Positions 56,359 through 64,000 of a DNA stretch of 64,000 nucleotides are shown piece after piece. Below the pieces are notes generated by a model. It was given only the letters and a program-made list of their open reading frames with translations, had not been told where the DNA came from and ran no database searches. The translations under genes and the position numbers were made by a program. How positions within the stretch are numbered: position 1 is the stretch's first letter; every line of letters starts with the position of its first letter. The DNA comes from JAWWPY01 sp963822825 (GTDB taxonomy: Bacteria; Actinomycetota; Actinomycetes; Streptosporangiales; Streptosporangiaceae), in contig CAWGIW010000014.1 of the NCBI GenBank assembly GCA_963822825.1, positions 62,001 through 126,000 of the forward strand, read 5' to 3'.

Positions 56359-56649
56359 GTGGCAAATCACATGAACGGGCCGGAAGTGACTGGGGAAACG
56401 AGGGATTCGCTGAGCGGCCCCGGCCCCGCAGGCCCAGAGGATGAACTGGGCGGCCCCGACCCATCGGGCAGGCGGGACGACCTCGGCGGCCCCGACCCCG
56501 CAGGTCCAGAGGATGAACTGGGCGGCCCCGACCCATCGGGCAGGCCGGACGACCTCGGCGGCCCCGACCCCGCAGGCCCAGAGGATGACCTCGGCGGCCC
56601 CGACCCCGCAGGCCCGGAGGATGAACTGGGTGTGCCCGGCCGGGCATAG
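56359..56649 (+). CDS. Small acidic protein of tandem 12-residue repeats
   Basis: The GTG at 56359 lies five bases after GGGAGG, so this 96-residue frame is probably real. The leader is VANHMNGPEVTGETRDSLS. It is followed by about six copies of a 12-residue unit, GPDP-(A/S)-G-(P/R)-x-D-(E/D)-L-G, alternating GPDPAGPEDELG with GPDPSGRRDDLG. The last copy ends LGVPGRA. The repeats at the DNA level are 36 bp and vary at few positions, so they expanded recently. It is rich in Gly, Pro and acidic residues and is probably disordered. No family is recognised. Confidence 0.6.
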   Translation: MANHMNGPEVTGETRDSLSGPGPAGPEDELGGPDPSGRRDDLGGPDPAGPEDELGGPDPSGRPDDLGGPDPAGPEDDLGGPDPAGPEDELGVPGRA

Positions 56650-56839
56650 CACCGGGAAGTTCCAGGGCGCCAGATCATGCTGGCCAGCCGGCCAATGCGA
56701 CTGATCTTGCTTGATGCGCTGGCAGCTCAGGCCGTTCTGCTGAGCTGCCAGCGCTGTACGCCGCACTGGTCGAACCCCACTGCTGCGGTATGCGGCCCTG
56801 AGCCTGGTTCCAGGCTGATAACGGGCAGGTTCTACTGCT

Positions 56840-57748
56840 TCACCCGCCGGTGCCCGGGCTTGGACTGGCCAGTGCCAGGCGGGCGGCGCTGATGTCCTGG
56901 CGGCCGTACCCGTCGGCCACGGCGGCATGCCATTGGCCGGAGAGCGCGGCCAAGAGGGGCGGCGCCTCGCCACCCGCGGCATCTATCGCGAGGTCGACGT
57001 CCTTCAGCGCCCACTCGAGCGGGAACTCCGCGGCATAATCCTGCCGGTCCATCTTGTGGAGCTTGGCGTCGGCGATCGGCGCGTCCAGCGGGCCACCCTC
57101 GATGACCTCCGCGAGCTGCTGGTGACCGATACCGAGGCGATCAGCGAGCTCCATGGTCTCGGCCACGCCCTCGATGAGGATGGACATGTAGGCGTTGACG
57201 ACCAGTTTCACCAGGCTGCCCTGGCCTGTCTCGCCCAGCCACACGGTCTTGCGGCCCAGGACACCGAACACCGGGCGAAGCACGTCGGCCGCCGCACCGG
57301 GTCCCGACGCCAGGATCAGCAGCTGACCCTGTTCGGCCGGTCCCTTGCTGCCCGAGACCGGGGCATCCACGAACATCACGCCGGGCCGCTGTGCGGCCAG
57401 CCGGTCCCTGATACGCAGGGTCGCCTCGACGCCGATCGTGCCCATCTGCGCCCACACACATCCGTCGGCGAACGCGTCGGCCACACCGCCGTCGAAGATC
57501 ACCGTCTCCACGGCATCCGCGGTGGGCAGCATGGTGATCACCACCCCCGCGCCCCGGGCCGCGTCCTGCGCCGACGCCGCGACCACCGCACCCGCCTCGG
57601 CCAGCGGGCCGGTCACCGACGCCGACCGGTCCCACACCCTGGTGACCTGGCCCGCGGCCACCAAATTGCGGGCCATCGCCGACCCCATGATGCCGGCGCC
57701 GATCACCGCGACCGTCGCCTGGGCCGCCGTACCGTCCATTCCTGCCAT
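56840..57748 (-). CDS. 3-hydroxyisobutyrate dehydrogenase-like NAD(P)-binding enzyme
   Basis: This 302-residue enzyme has the Rossmann motif VAVIGAGIMGSAMARNLVAA, the beta-hydroxyacid dehydrogenase motif FVDAPVSGSKGPAEQGQLLI and a catalytic lysine in GSLVKLVVNAYM. The second domain is all-helical (ELADRLGIGHQQLAEVIEGG). The ATG at 57748 lies after AAAGGA; the frame upstream to 57931 does not match the family. The substrate could be 3-hydroxyisobutyrate, tartronate semialdehyde or a glyoxylate-type acid, or it could be an imine reductase; the sequence does not decide. It stands alone. Confidence 0.83.
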   Translation of the reverse strand: MAGMDGTAAQATVAVIGAGIMGSAMARNLVAAGQVTRVWDRSASVTGPLAEAGAVVAASAQDAARGAGVVITMLPTADAVETVIFDGGVADAFADGCVWAQMGTIGVEATLRIRDRLAAQRPGVMFVDAPVSGSKGPAEQGQLLILASGPGAAADVLRPVFGVLGRKTVWLGETGQGSLVKLVVNAYMSILIEGVAETMELADRLGIGHQQLAEVIEGGPLDAPIADAKLHKMDRQDYAAEFPLEWALKDVDLAIDAAGGEAPPLLAALSGQWHAAVADGYGRQDISAARLALASPSPGTGG

Positions 57749-58079
57749 CACAGATCCTTTCTCTTCTCTTTTGTGGCCCACCTCGCCGCTGGCGAGGGCC
57801 ATGTCGCTGGCTCCAGCTTCGCGGCCGGGCCGCGGAAATACATTGCAGCTAGCCGGGATCCGGCAGGTGCCGCTAGCCGGGGGCGCGTGTTGCCATGGCA
57901 ACGACAACCGTGACCGGTACCCCTCAGGCATGTCTCATACCCGGCCTGCGACTGGATGAGCGGTGGTGTCACGCCGGGGCGCAGGCGCTGCCCCGTAAGT
58001 ACACCGGACGACGGCGAAGGCCGCCAGCACGATGGCAGCTACCAGCCCGGAGGTGTAGGCGCGCTGGCCAGCATTGACC
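57749..58079. other. Intergenic region, no supported gene
   Basis: Nothing is recognised in this 330-bp gap. It should hold the promoter of the dehydrogenase gene, and then runs into transposase debris. Confidence 0.45.
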
Positions 58080-58866
58080 CCTCGGTTACGGGCACGCCTC
58101 GAAGCTGCGCCACGCCAGCGAGCAGGCCGGCAAGGGGTACGTGCTCGCGGTCCCGTCCAGCTTCCAGGCCAAGCTACCGTCCGGACGGAAGATCCCGGTC
58201 GCGACACTGGCCCGGCTGATCCCCGCGGCTGCCTGGGAAACCAGCTCGTGCGGGCCGGGCTGCAAGGGCCACCGCGACTACGACTGGGCGTGGGCCAGCA
58301 GCGGGTGGCCGCGGCATTGGGTGCTGATCCGCCGCAGCCGCTCCGACCCCGCCGACCTGGCGTTCTTCTACTGACACGCCCCGGCGGGCTGGCTAGTGTC
58401 CCTGCCTACACTGATCATGGTCAGCGGGCGGAGATGGCCGGTGGAGGAATGTCACCAGCAGGCAAAAGGCCAGGCCGGCCTCGACCAGCACCAGGTCCGG
58501 CTCTGGCAGTCCTTCCACCGGCACACCGTACTGTCGCTGTCCGCGCTCGCTCTGCTCGCCGTCGCCGCCGCCCGCCCAGCCCCGTTAACACAGCACGGCG
58601 ACACCCCGGTCAGCGCACCAGCCCAGCCCGCGGCCTGGGGTGCCACCGGCATCCTGCCCGCCAGCCCGGATCAGCCGCCCCCGCAAGACCCAGGCCTGGT
58701 CAAGGTCAGCGTCCCCGAAGCCCGCCGCCTGCTGCGCCTGTCCACCACACCCATGAGCCCTGCCGCCCGCCAGTTCGGCTACGCCTGGTCGCGACGGCGG
58801 CGAAAACACCAGGCCCGCGCCCGATGGCATCAGTACCAAGCCCGGCTCCGGGCTGTACCCAAGTGA
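58080..58866 (+). mobile_element. IS701-like transposase, C-terminal remnant with frameshift near 58375
   Basis: The first frame reads SKLRHASEQAGKGYVLAVPS, then WASSGWPRHWVLIRRSRSDP, and stops at 58374. The second frame continues RRWPVEECHQQAKGQAGLDQ and VRLWQSFHRHTVLSLSALAL, the last catalytic region of IS701-type DDE transposases (the glutamate in VEE). Only about the last 260 residues remain; the first two catalytic aspartates lie in missing sequence. No terminal repeats were found. Confidence 0.75.
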
Positions 58867-58947
58867 TCATCCGACCGATAACAAACCGGAACTGTAGTAC
58901 CGGTGGCACTGCTGGTGACCTAGGGGGCCGCGATCGGAGGCCATGAG

Positions 58948-59058
58948 ATGAGCTTGGCGAATGAGACCAGCGCGCCGCTGCGTTACGCGGACCGCTTCTT
59001 CATCGGCGGCGAGTGGGTGGAGCCGTCCTCCGATGCGGTGATCGACGTGATCGGCTCG
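58948..59058 (+). pseudogene. Aldehyde dehydrogenase, N-terminal stub
   Basis: The ATG at 58948, preceded by GGAGG, opens MSLANETSAPLRYADRFFIG and GEWVEPSSDAVIDVI, the usual first 35 residues of an aldehyde dehydrogenase. After about 59055 the family similarity stops, and the sequence becomes the end of an opposite-strand gene. Over 90% of the enzyme is missing. Confidence 0.75.
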
Positions 59059-59064
59059 GCTGCT

Positions 59065-59906
59065 TCACGCACCTTCAGCGATCATGACCTTCTCGGCCAT
59101 GGCGTTGTCGCCATCGGGGATATTCATCCAGAACCCGCTAACATAGGCCTGGACTTCGGCGGCATCCGTCTCAAGCTCGCTGACGGTCGGGCTAGCAGGT
59201 GTGTTCGGGCTCGTCGAGATGCCAGCCAGGACCACGATGCTTGAATTGGCTTTCTTGGCCTGCTCCGACGCCTTCATCACAAAGGCCTTGTAGGCGCTCG
59301 TGTTGGTTTCCAGCGACTGGGCTTGAATATCTATGACGTCGACCCCATTAATGGCAGCCATCTTCCCCGCCATGTTGTAGTTGAGATAGCACTGGTCGAG
59401 GGTGCCGCTGCAGGGCAGGGCGCCGGTGCCGTCGAACAAGTCGAGCGCAGGCGTCACGATCATGGTCAGCTTGGCGTTGTACGTGGTCGCGGCCGCCTGG
59501 GTGGCGTACTTGACTGGGTTGTCCAGATCGGACGTCGGCGTGCAGGTTGCAGACCCCTGGCAGCTCCCCTTCCAGTCCTCCTGATCCAAGACGACGGCCC
59601 TGGTCCCGGCGGGGAGATTGCCTCCTTTCACGTCGCTGGCCGCCTGAGCGCCGCCGTACTCGTGATAGGAGATGCCGGCGTTGCTGGTTACCGCCGTGTC
59701 AGTGGCCCCCGGATTGCTGACCTGGTACACCGTCTCAAGTTTGAGGCCCGCGGCCACCGTAGCGTTGGCCGAGACGCGGCCAGCGCGGTCCTGCTAAGCA
59801 TCCAAACGGTCGGCTTCGAACTGGTCTGGGCCCCGGCCGCCGACAGCGGCAGGAGCGCCACGACCACAGCTAACGAGAGCCCCGCTAGTCGGCCTCTTGT
59901 TTTCAA
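59065..59906 (-). CDS. Secreted protein of unknown function (frameshift near 59790)
   Basis: The first frame, from a TTG near 59906 after GGAGG, gives a signal peptide (LAGLSLAVVVALLPLSAAGA). The second frame continues TVAAGLKLETVYQVSNPGAT and includes VVLDQEDWKGS, SDLDNPVKYATQAAATTYNA, LTMIVTPALDLFDGTG and NGVDVIDIQAQSLETN. Repeated aspartates or glutamates at strand ends suggest a TIM barrel and a glycosidase-like active site, but no family is named with confidence. Two cysteine pairs fit an extracellular location. It ends at 59065 against the aldehyde dehydrogenase stub. Confidence 0.6.
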
Positions 59907-60025
59907 CGGATCGTCCTCCACGGGCAGTGATGGCACAGGTCAGGCAATCATAGGAACAGCCCCGTAGCGCGCAGGTAGCTCGAGCGCACACGGCCATCTC
60001 AAAACGCGGTGATTGCCCTGGTCAG

Positions 60026-61295
60026 CTAATGGATGGCTGCTTTACCAGTGAGGCTTTGCCCGAGGACAATCTCGGCGATGCTGATGGCCGCGGCGTCGGA
60101 CAGGCTGCCGTTTCCCGAAGGGCCGCTGCCCTTGGCGGGACTGCCGTTGATAAGCAGAACTATGGTGGCGTTCCTGGCCAGGCTCGTAGAACATGTCCGC
60201 CTGGTAACCGGTAGTGCCGCCGTTGTGGCCGAGCAGCGCGCCGAAGCTGCCGATGCCGAGGCCGTAGCGGCCGGGAAGGATCGTCGACACCCCGGTGTCC
60301 GGCAAGGGCGCGAAGGGCACGGCCGGCCCCGCGGGGAAGCTGAGGCGCTGCTGCTGGAGCGAGGGCGTGAGCAGTTCCCCGGCGCCCAGGGCGTACGCCC
60401 ACAGTTCCAGGTCCCCGAGCGTGGAGACCATGGCCCCGGCGGCGCCGCCGAGCTCCGGGCCGAACAACGAGTACTGCGACGTGACATCCGTGGCGTTGCC
60501 CGCCGCTACCTGATAGCCGTGGACCAGGGAGGCGGGAAGCTGCACGGTGCTGCTCGGGACGGAGGTGCCGGTGAGGTGCAGCGGGCGGATGATCTGGTCC
60601 GTGATCAGCTGCTGGATCGTCTGCCCGGTGACATCCTGGGCGATCAGGCCCAAGATGAAGTAGTTGGTGTTGGAGTAGGAGACGGTGCCCGGCGGACCGG
60701 CGGGGCCGTGGGCCACGGCCGCGCTGATGAGCTGTTCGGGCGTCACGACCATGTGGGGGTCGGCCAGGAGCTGTTGCTCGAAGGCGGCGTCTGGCTCGCT
60801 GTAGATACCGCTCGTCATGTTGAGCAGGTTCTCAACGGTGATGTTATTGGCGTCCTGGACGGAGGGAACCCACGCGCTGACCGGATCGGAGAGGCTGAGC
60901 TTGCCTTCTTGCACGAGCTGCAGGATCACCGTGGCGGTGAAAGTCTTGGTAATGCTTTCTATGGGGAACTCGCTGCCCAGGGACAGCGGGATTCTGGCGG
61001 CCAGATTGGCGGATCCGCTGGCGTCGGCCCAGCAGCCCTCGCCTGGTACGTTCACCCCCACTTCGACCCCGGGTATGTGGTAGGTCCTGCGCAGCAGGGT
61101 GATCACATGGCGGAGTTGCCGCTGGACGGCAGGGCTGAACGGAGCGGCGCACGGGCTGGGCGGGGCAGCCGCCGCTGCGTGATGGAGGCCCTGGCTCAGC
61201 GGCGACGCGGACACTGGGACGGCCGTGACGGCGGCCAGCGTCATCGCGGCAGCCGCGGCGATACCTGTCCCGAGCCTGGCTGGTCGAATCGGCAT
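60026..61295 (-). CDS. Secreted serine beta-lactamase-like hydrolase (frameshift near 60175)
   Basis: This protein of about 420 residues has a signal peptide (AAAAAMTLAAVTAVPVSA). It has the class C beta-lactamase/DD-peptidase motifs: S114 and K117 in PIESITKTF, Y207-S-N in GTVSYSNTNYF and GHNGGTTGYQADMF near the C-terminus. The annotated frame runs to 60042, but after MFYEPGQ the true frame continues NATIVLLINGSPAKGSG and ISIAEIVLGQSL to a stop at 60026, so one base is inserted or lost. It probably acts on cell-wall peptides or esters outside the membrane. Confidence 0.83.
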
Positions 61296-61469
61296 GAATG
61301 GTTTCTCCTGAATGGCGTCGATGCGGTCGCGGCCGATGACCGGTGCCGCGAGGAAAGATGCGAGTGGGAGAAACCGTAAACATGAACGACCGGGGCTGTC
61401 GTCACCGTGGGAGGCGGTTGCGGATCACCGCTTTCGGTGATCCGCGAGGGAGGTGCGTCACCGCGCAGA

Positions 61470-62705
61470 ATGAGCGGCATCGGTCGGCACGGTGATGTAC
61501 GCGGGAAGGCTCTGGGCTACGTTCATCAGGTGACCGTCACGGCCCGGCGTCTAGTCTTGGATGCCGCGATCGCTCTGGCCCTTCTCGTGGGGGCAGAGGT
61601 CATCACCGTCGCCGGTGGCACGCCGTCCCGCACACCGCCGTGGCTCCGCGGGCTGCTGGTGGCCGTGATCGTTGTTCCGCTCGCCTGGCGCCGGCGTGCG
61701 CCGGTCGTGGTGTGGGGTGTCTCCTCGGCGGCCACGGCGGTGGCGATCGCCAACGGTTCCCTCGGGCCGGGGATTCTCGCCCCGCTGGTTGCCCTCTGCA
61801 CCGTGGCGTCAAGAAGCGGACGCGTGGCGTCGATGGCGGCCGGGGCCATCAGCCTCGCCGGCTGCGCAGCGCTCGGCATCAGCGGATCCCGCTCGTCAGT
61901 CGTTTTCGACGACTCGCGGATTCGCGGCGACGGCGTGCTCGTCCTCGTCGTCCTGGTGGCCGGCTGCTGGCTGATCGGGGACAACCTCCGGGTCAGAAGG
62001 GCCTATGTGGCGGAACTCCAGGCCAAGGCCCAGCGGGCGGAGGCCGATCAGCAGGCAGGCCTGGCACGAGCCGCGGCGCGGGAACGCGCCCGGATCGCCC
62101 GCGAGCTACACGATGTCGTCGTTCATCACGTGAGCAGCATCGCAGTTCAGGCGGGGGCCGCTCGCATGCTGGCCGACAACGGCGCGAGCGCGGTCGAGGG
62201 AGGTCCTACGTGGCTGGGGATCGAGGCGACCGCCCGGCAGGCCCTGTCGGAGCTGCGTCAGCTTCTCGGAGTGCTGCGAAGCGGCCAGGACCCCCCGGCT
62301 CGCAGACCGCAGCCAGGCCTGCACGATCTTGAACAGCTCCTCGAAGAATCCCGGCGGGCCGGACTCCCGGTCCAGGCGAGCGTCAACGGCTGTCGCGTCA
62401 GCCTGCCCGCGTCTGTCAGCCTCGCCGGGTACCGGGTCATCCAGGAGGCGCTCACGAACGTGAGGAAACATCAGGGCTGCGCGTCAACCTCGGTTGCCCT
62501 GCGTTACCGGGCCCGCGAACTTGAGATCAAAGTCTCCAGCCAGCGGGCCGCGGGCGCGCCGCCACGGCGGGAGGGGTCTGGCCACGGCCTGGTGGGCATG
62601 CGCGAGCGAGTCACGCTGCTCGGCGGTGAGCTCGACGCTGGTCCTCGTCCAGATGGCGGTTTCCTGGTCAAGGCGCGTATCCCGCTGGAAGGCACCGTGG
62701 CGTGA
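61470..62705 (+). CDS. NarL-type sensor histidine kinase
   Basis: This kinase of about 410 residues (GTG 61530 is an alternative start) has four or five hydrophobic N-terminal helices (AAIALALLVGAEVITVA, GVSSAATAVAIANGS, LVLVVLVAGCWLIGDNL). The dimerisation and phosphorylation motif is ARIARELHDVVVHHVSSIAV with the histidine in ELHD. The ATPase domain has GYRVIQEALTNVRKHQG (N box) and GHGLVGMRERVTLLGG (G box). It overlaps its regulator by 4 bp. There is no large sensor loop, so it probably senses a signal within the membrane. Confidence 0.92.
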   Translation: MSGIGRHGDVRGKALGYVHQVTVTARRLVLDAAIALALLVGAEVITVAGGTPSRTPPWLRGLLVAVIVVPLAWRRRAPVVVWGVSSAATAVAIANGSLGPGILAPLVALCTVASRSGRVASMAAGAISLAGCAALGISGSRSSVVFDDSRIRGDGVLVLVVLVAGCWLIGDNLRVRRAYVAELQAKAQRAEADQQAGLARAAARERARIARELHDVVVHHVSSIAVQAGAARMLADNGASAVEGGPTWLGIEATARQALSELRQLLGVLRSGQDPPARRPQPGLHDLEQLLEESRRAGLPVQASVNGCRVSLPASVSLAGYRVIQEALTNVRKHQGCASTSVALRYRARELEIKVSSQRAAGAPPRREGSGHGLVGMRERVTLLGGELDAGPRPDGGFLVKARIPLEGTVA

Positions 62706-63382
62706 CCATCAAGATCTTGCTCGTCGATGACCAGGCCCTGGTCCGGGCGGGTTTCCGCCTCATCCTCCAGACCCAGGACGACATGCAGGTTATCGCTGAG
62801 GCCGGTGACGGCAGCGATGCCGTCCGGATGTTCCGGGTCATGGCCCCGGATATCGTCTTGATGGACATCCGCATGCCCGCCCTGGACGGCATCGCCGCCA
62901 CCCGGGAAATCGTGGGCGCGGACGCTCCCCGCGCGGCCAAGGTCGTGATCCTCACTACCTACGACCTCGACGAGTACGTCTACGACGCGCTGGCGGCCGG
63001 CGCCTCAGGATTCCTCCTGAAAGATGTCCCTCCCGAGGAGCTCATCCGAGGCGTCCGACTCGTGGCCGCGGGCGACGCCCTCCTGGCGCCCAGCGTCACG
63101 CGCCGCCTCATCGCCGAGTTCACCCGCCGCCCTCGCCGCCCATCCGGGGACCAGGCGCCTGCCATGCCCCTGACAGGGCGAGAACTCGAAGTCCTCGGCC
63201 TGGTAGCGCGCGGCGGCTCCAACGCCGAGATCGGCCAATCCCTTTACCTGAGCGAGAACACGGTCAAAACCCACGTGACCCACATACTCGACAAGCTATC
63301 GCTCCGGGATAGAGTCCAGGCCGTGATCTATGCATACGAGAATGGGGTAGTCGAACCCGGCAATCCCGCTAACAACAAATAA
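62702..63382 (+). CDS. LuxR/NarL-family response regulator
   Basis: This 226-residue regulator starts at GTG 62702 inside the kinase stop (GTGA). The receiver domain has ILLVDDQALVRAGF, the phosphate-accepting D55 in DIVLMDIRMPALDG and K near 105 in GFLLKDVPPEEL. The LuxR helix-turn-helix reads LTGRELEVLGLVARGGSNAE and LSENTVKTHVTHILDKLSLR. Target genes are unknown; the neighbouring secreted hydrolase at 60026 is divergent from the kinase and is a candidate. Confidence 0.94.
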   Translation: MTIKILLVDDQALVRAGFRLILQTQDDMQVIAEAGDGSDAVRMFRVMAPDIVLMDIRMPALDGIAATREIVGADAPRAAKVVILTTYDLDEYVYDALAAGASGFLLKDVPPEELIRGVRLVAAGDALLAPSVTRRLIAEFTRRPRRPSGDQAPAMPLTGRELEVLGLVARGGSNAEIGQSLYLSENTVKTHVTHILDKLSLRDRVQAVIYAYENGVVEPGNPANNK

Positions 63383-63456
63383 GAGCCGGCCGCCACGATC
63401 CCGAGGCCGGACAAGACGCCAGCATGCCCAGTCATTAACAGCCCGGGCCACCTCCA

Positions 63457-64000
63457 TCAGGCCAGAGTCAGGACGATGGCGTGCAAGGCCAGTCCCACAC
63501 CTGCCCCCACCACCGTGCCGTTGATGCGGATGTACTGCAGATCGCGCCCGAGGAGCAGTTCCAGCTGGCTCGACGTCTCGGTGGCGTCCCACCGCTCGAT
63601 GGTCCCCGTGACCAGGTCGGCGAGCTCATCATGGAACTGAGAGGCGAGCGCCCTGGCTCCTGACTCGACGAGACGCTCGAGGCCATCCTGGAGGCGGAGG
63701 TCTGACCCGAGGCGCCGGCCGGCGGCCACCAGCGCACCGGCCAGCCGGCGGCGCAGCTCAGACTCCGGGTCGGCCGCCTGGGTCCGCAGGGAGTCCTTGG
63801 ACTTCTGCCACAACGCCGAGGACCAGTCTCGCAGTCCGGCGCTGCTCAGAACATCACGCTTGAGGCGCTCTCCGCGTTCCCGTAGCTCTGGGGATGTCTC
63901 AAGGCGGTCGGGGAGCCCACGGATCCACTCCTCAAACTGATGCCGGGTCTCGTCGTCGGGGTCGGCGGCCATCGCCGCCAGCCGCTGACGCAGGCGGCTA
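63457..64000 (-). CDS. DUF445 family protein, C-terminal part
   Basis: The frame is open to the right edge (RLRQRLAAMAADPDDETRHQ) and reads FEEWIRGLPDRLETSPELRE, then SELRRRLAGALVAAGRRLGS and DLQYIRINGTVVGAGVGLAL, ending IVLTLA. The last line, with a C-terminal membrane helix (NGTVVGAGVGLALHAIVL), is the hallmark of DUF445 (YjiN-like) membrane proteins. The N-terminal half lies outside the window. It is convergent with the response regulator. Function is unknown. Confidence 0.82.
   Translation of the reverse strand, partial: SRLRQRLAAMAADPDDETRHQFEEWIRGLPDRLETSPELRERGERLKRDVLSSAGLRDWSSALWQKSKDSLRTQAADPESELRRRLAGALVAAGRRLGSDLRLQDGLERLVESGARALASQFHDELADLVTGTIERWDATETSSQLELLLGRDLQYIRINGTVVGAGVGLALHAIVLTLA

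Noticed and set aside
56359..56649. A CRISPR array, from the regular 36-bp periodicity
   Set aside because: The repeats are contiguous, have no unique spacers and keep an open frame with coding-type variation.

Overview
The window is uniformly high-GC, has actinobacterial codon use with frequent GTG starts, and carries actinobacterial families: USP proteins, CBM2-linked secreted hydrolases, dynamin-like GTPases and DUF6880/pRiA4b accessory genes. The source is probably a soil-type actinomycete or a draft genome of one; the genus cannot be read from the sequence. At least ten genes carry single-base frameshifts while the coding signal continues in another frame, so some of the broken genes may be sequence errors rather than decay.

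Positions 1-15050 hold two convergent copies of a membrane-bound, energy-converting hydrogenase-related complex (Hyc/Hyf-like, homologous to complex I). The right copy runs leftward from 14401 to 6831 in the order NuoH-like, HyfE, HyfF, large subunit, ferredoxin, small subunit, NuoL-like. The left copy, cut by the window edge, has the same order, but its ferredoxin, small-subunit and NuoL-like parts are one 957-residue protein in which all four iron-sulfur ligands of the small subunit are replaced. Neither large subunit has NiFe-binding cysteines. Three universal stress proteins lie between and beside the two copies.

Positions 15400-26200 hold an enolase, a protein with repeated helix-turn-helix units and a dynamin-like GTPase (the last two share a candidate structured RNA leader), and then a scrambled accessory zone. 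That zone contains a Piwi-like fragment, serine-recombinase pieces, a Fic fragment, an intact pRiA4b ORF-3 gene and a hypothetical gene.

Positions 26270-32200 form an arsenic island: arsM with its own arsR, a second arsR divergent from the C-As lyase arsI, a class V aminotransferase, an MFS fragment, a zinc-ribbon protein and an intact MFS transporter. Positions 32350-36400 hold a truncated Wadjet-like jetABC remnant abutting a truncated Fic gene, then a second copy of the 607-bp accessory repeat. Next come IS256 debris and a 410-bp ISL3-type mini-element with perfect ends.

Positions 37087-55600 are a secreted polysaccharide-degradation region: CBM2-GH12 endoglucanase, GH15 glucoamylase, GH11 xylanase, GH28, GH78 (heavily frameshifted) and GH18 chitinase with a ricin-type lectin domain. 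A methyltransferase, a PNPOx-like protein and a phosphatase-like gene lie among them. Palindromic operators sit upstream of several hydrolase genes.

Positions 55700-64000 hold a deleted TetR gene that keeps its operator, a small 12-residue-repeat protein, a hydroxyisobutyrate-dehydrogenase-like enzyme, IS701 debris, an aldehyde-dehydrogenase stub, two secreted proteins, a NarL-type two-component pair and the end of a DUF445 gene.
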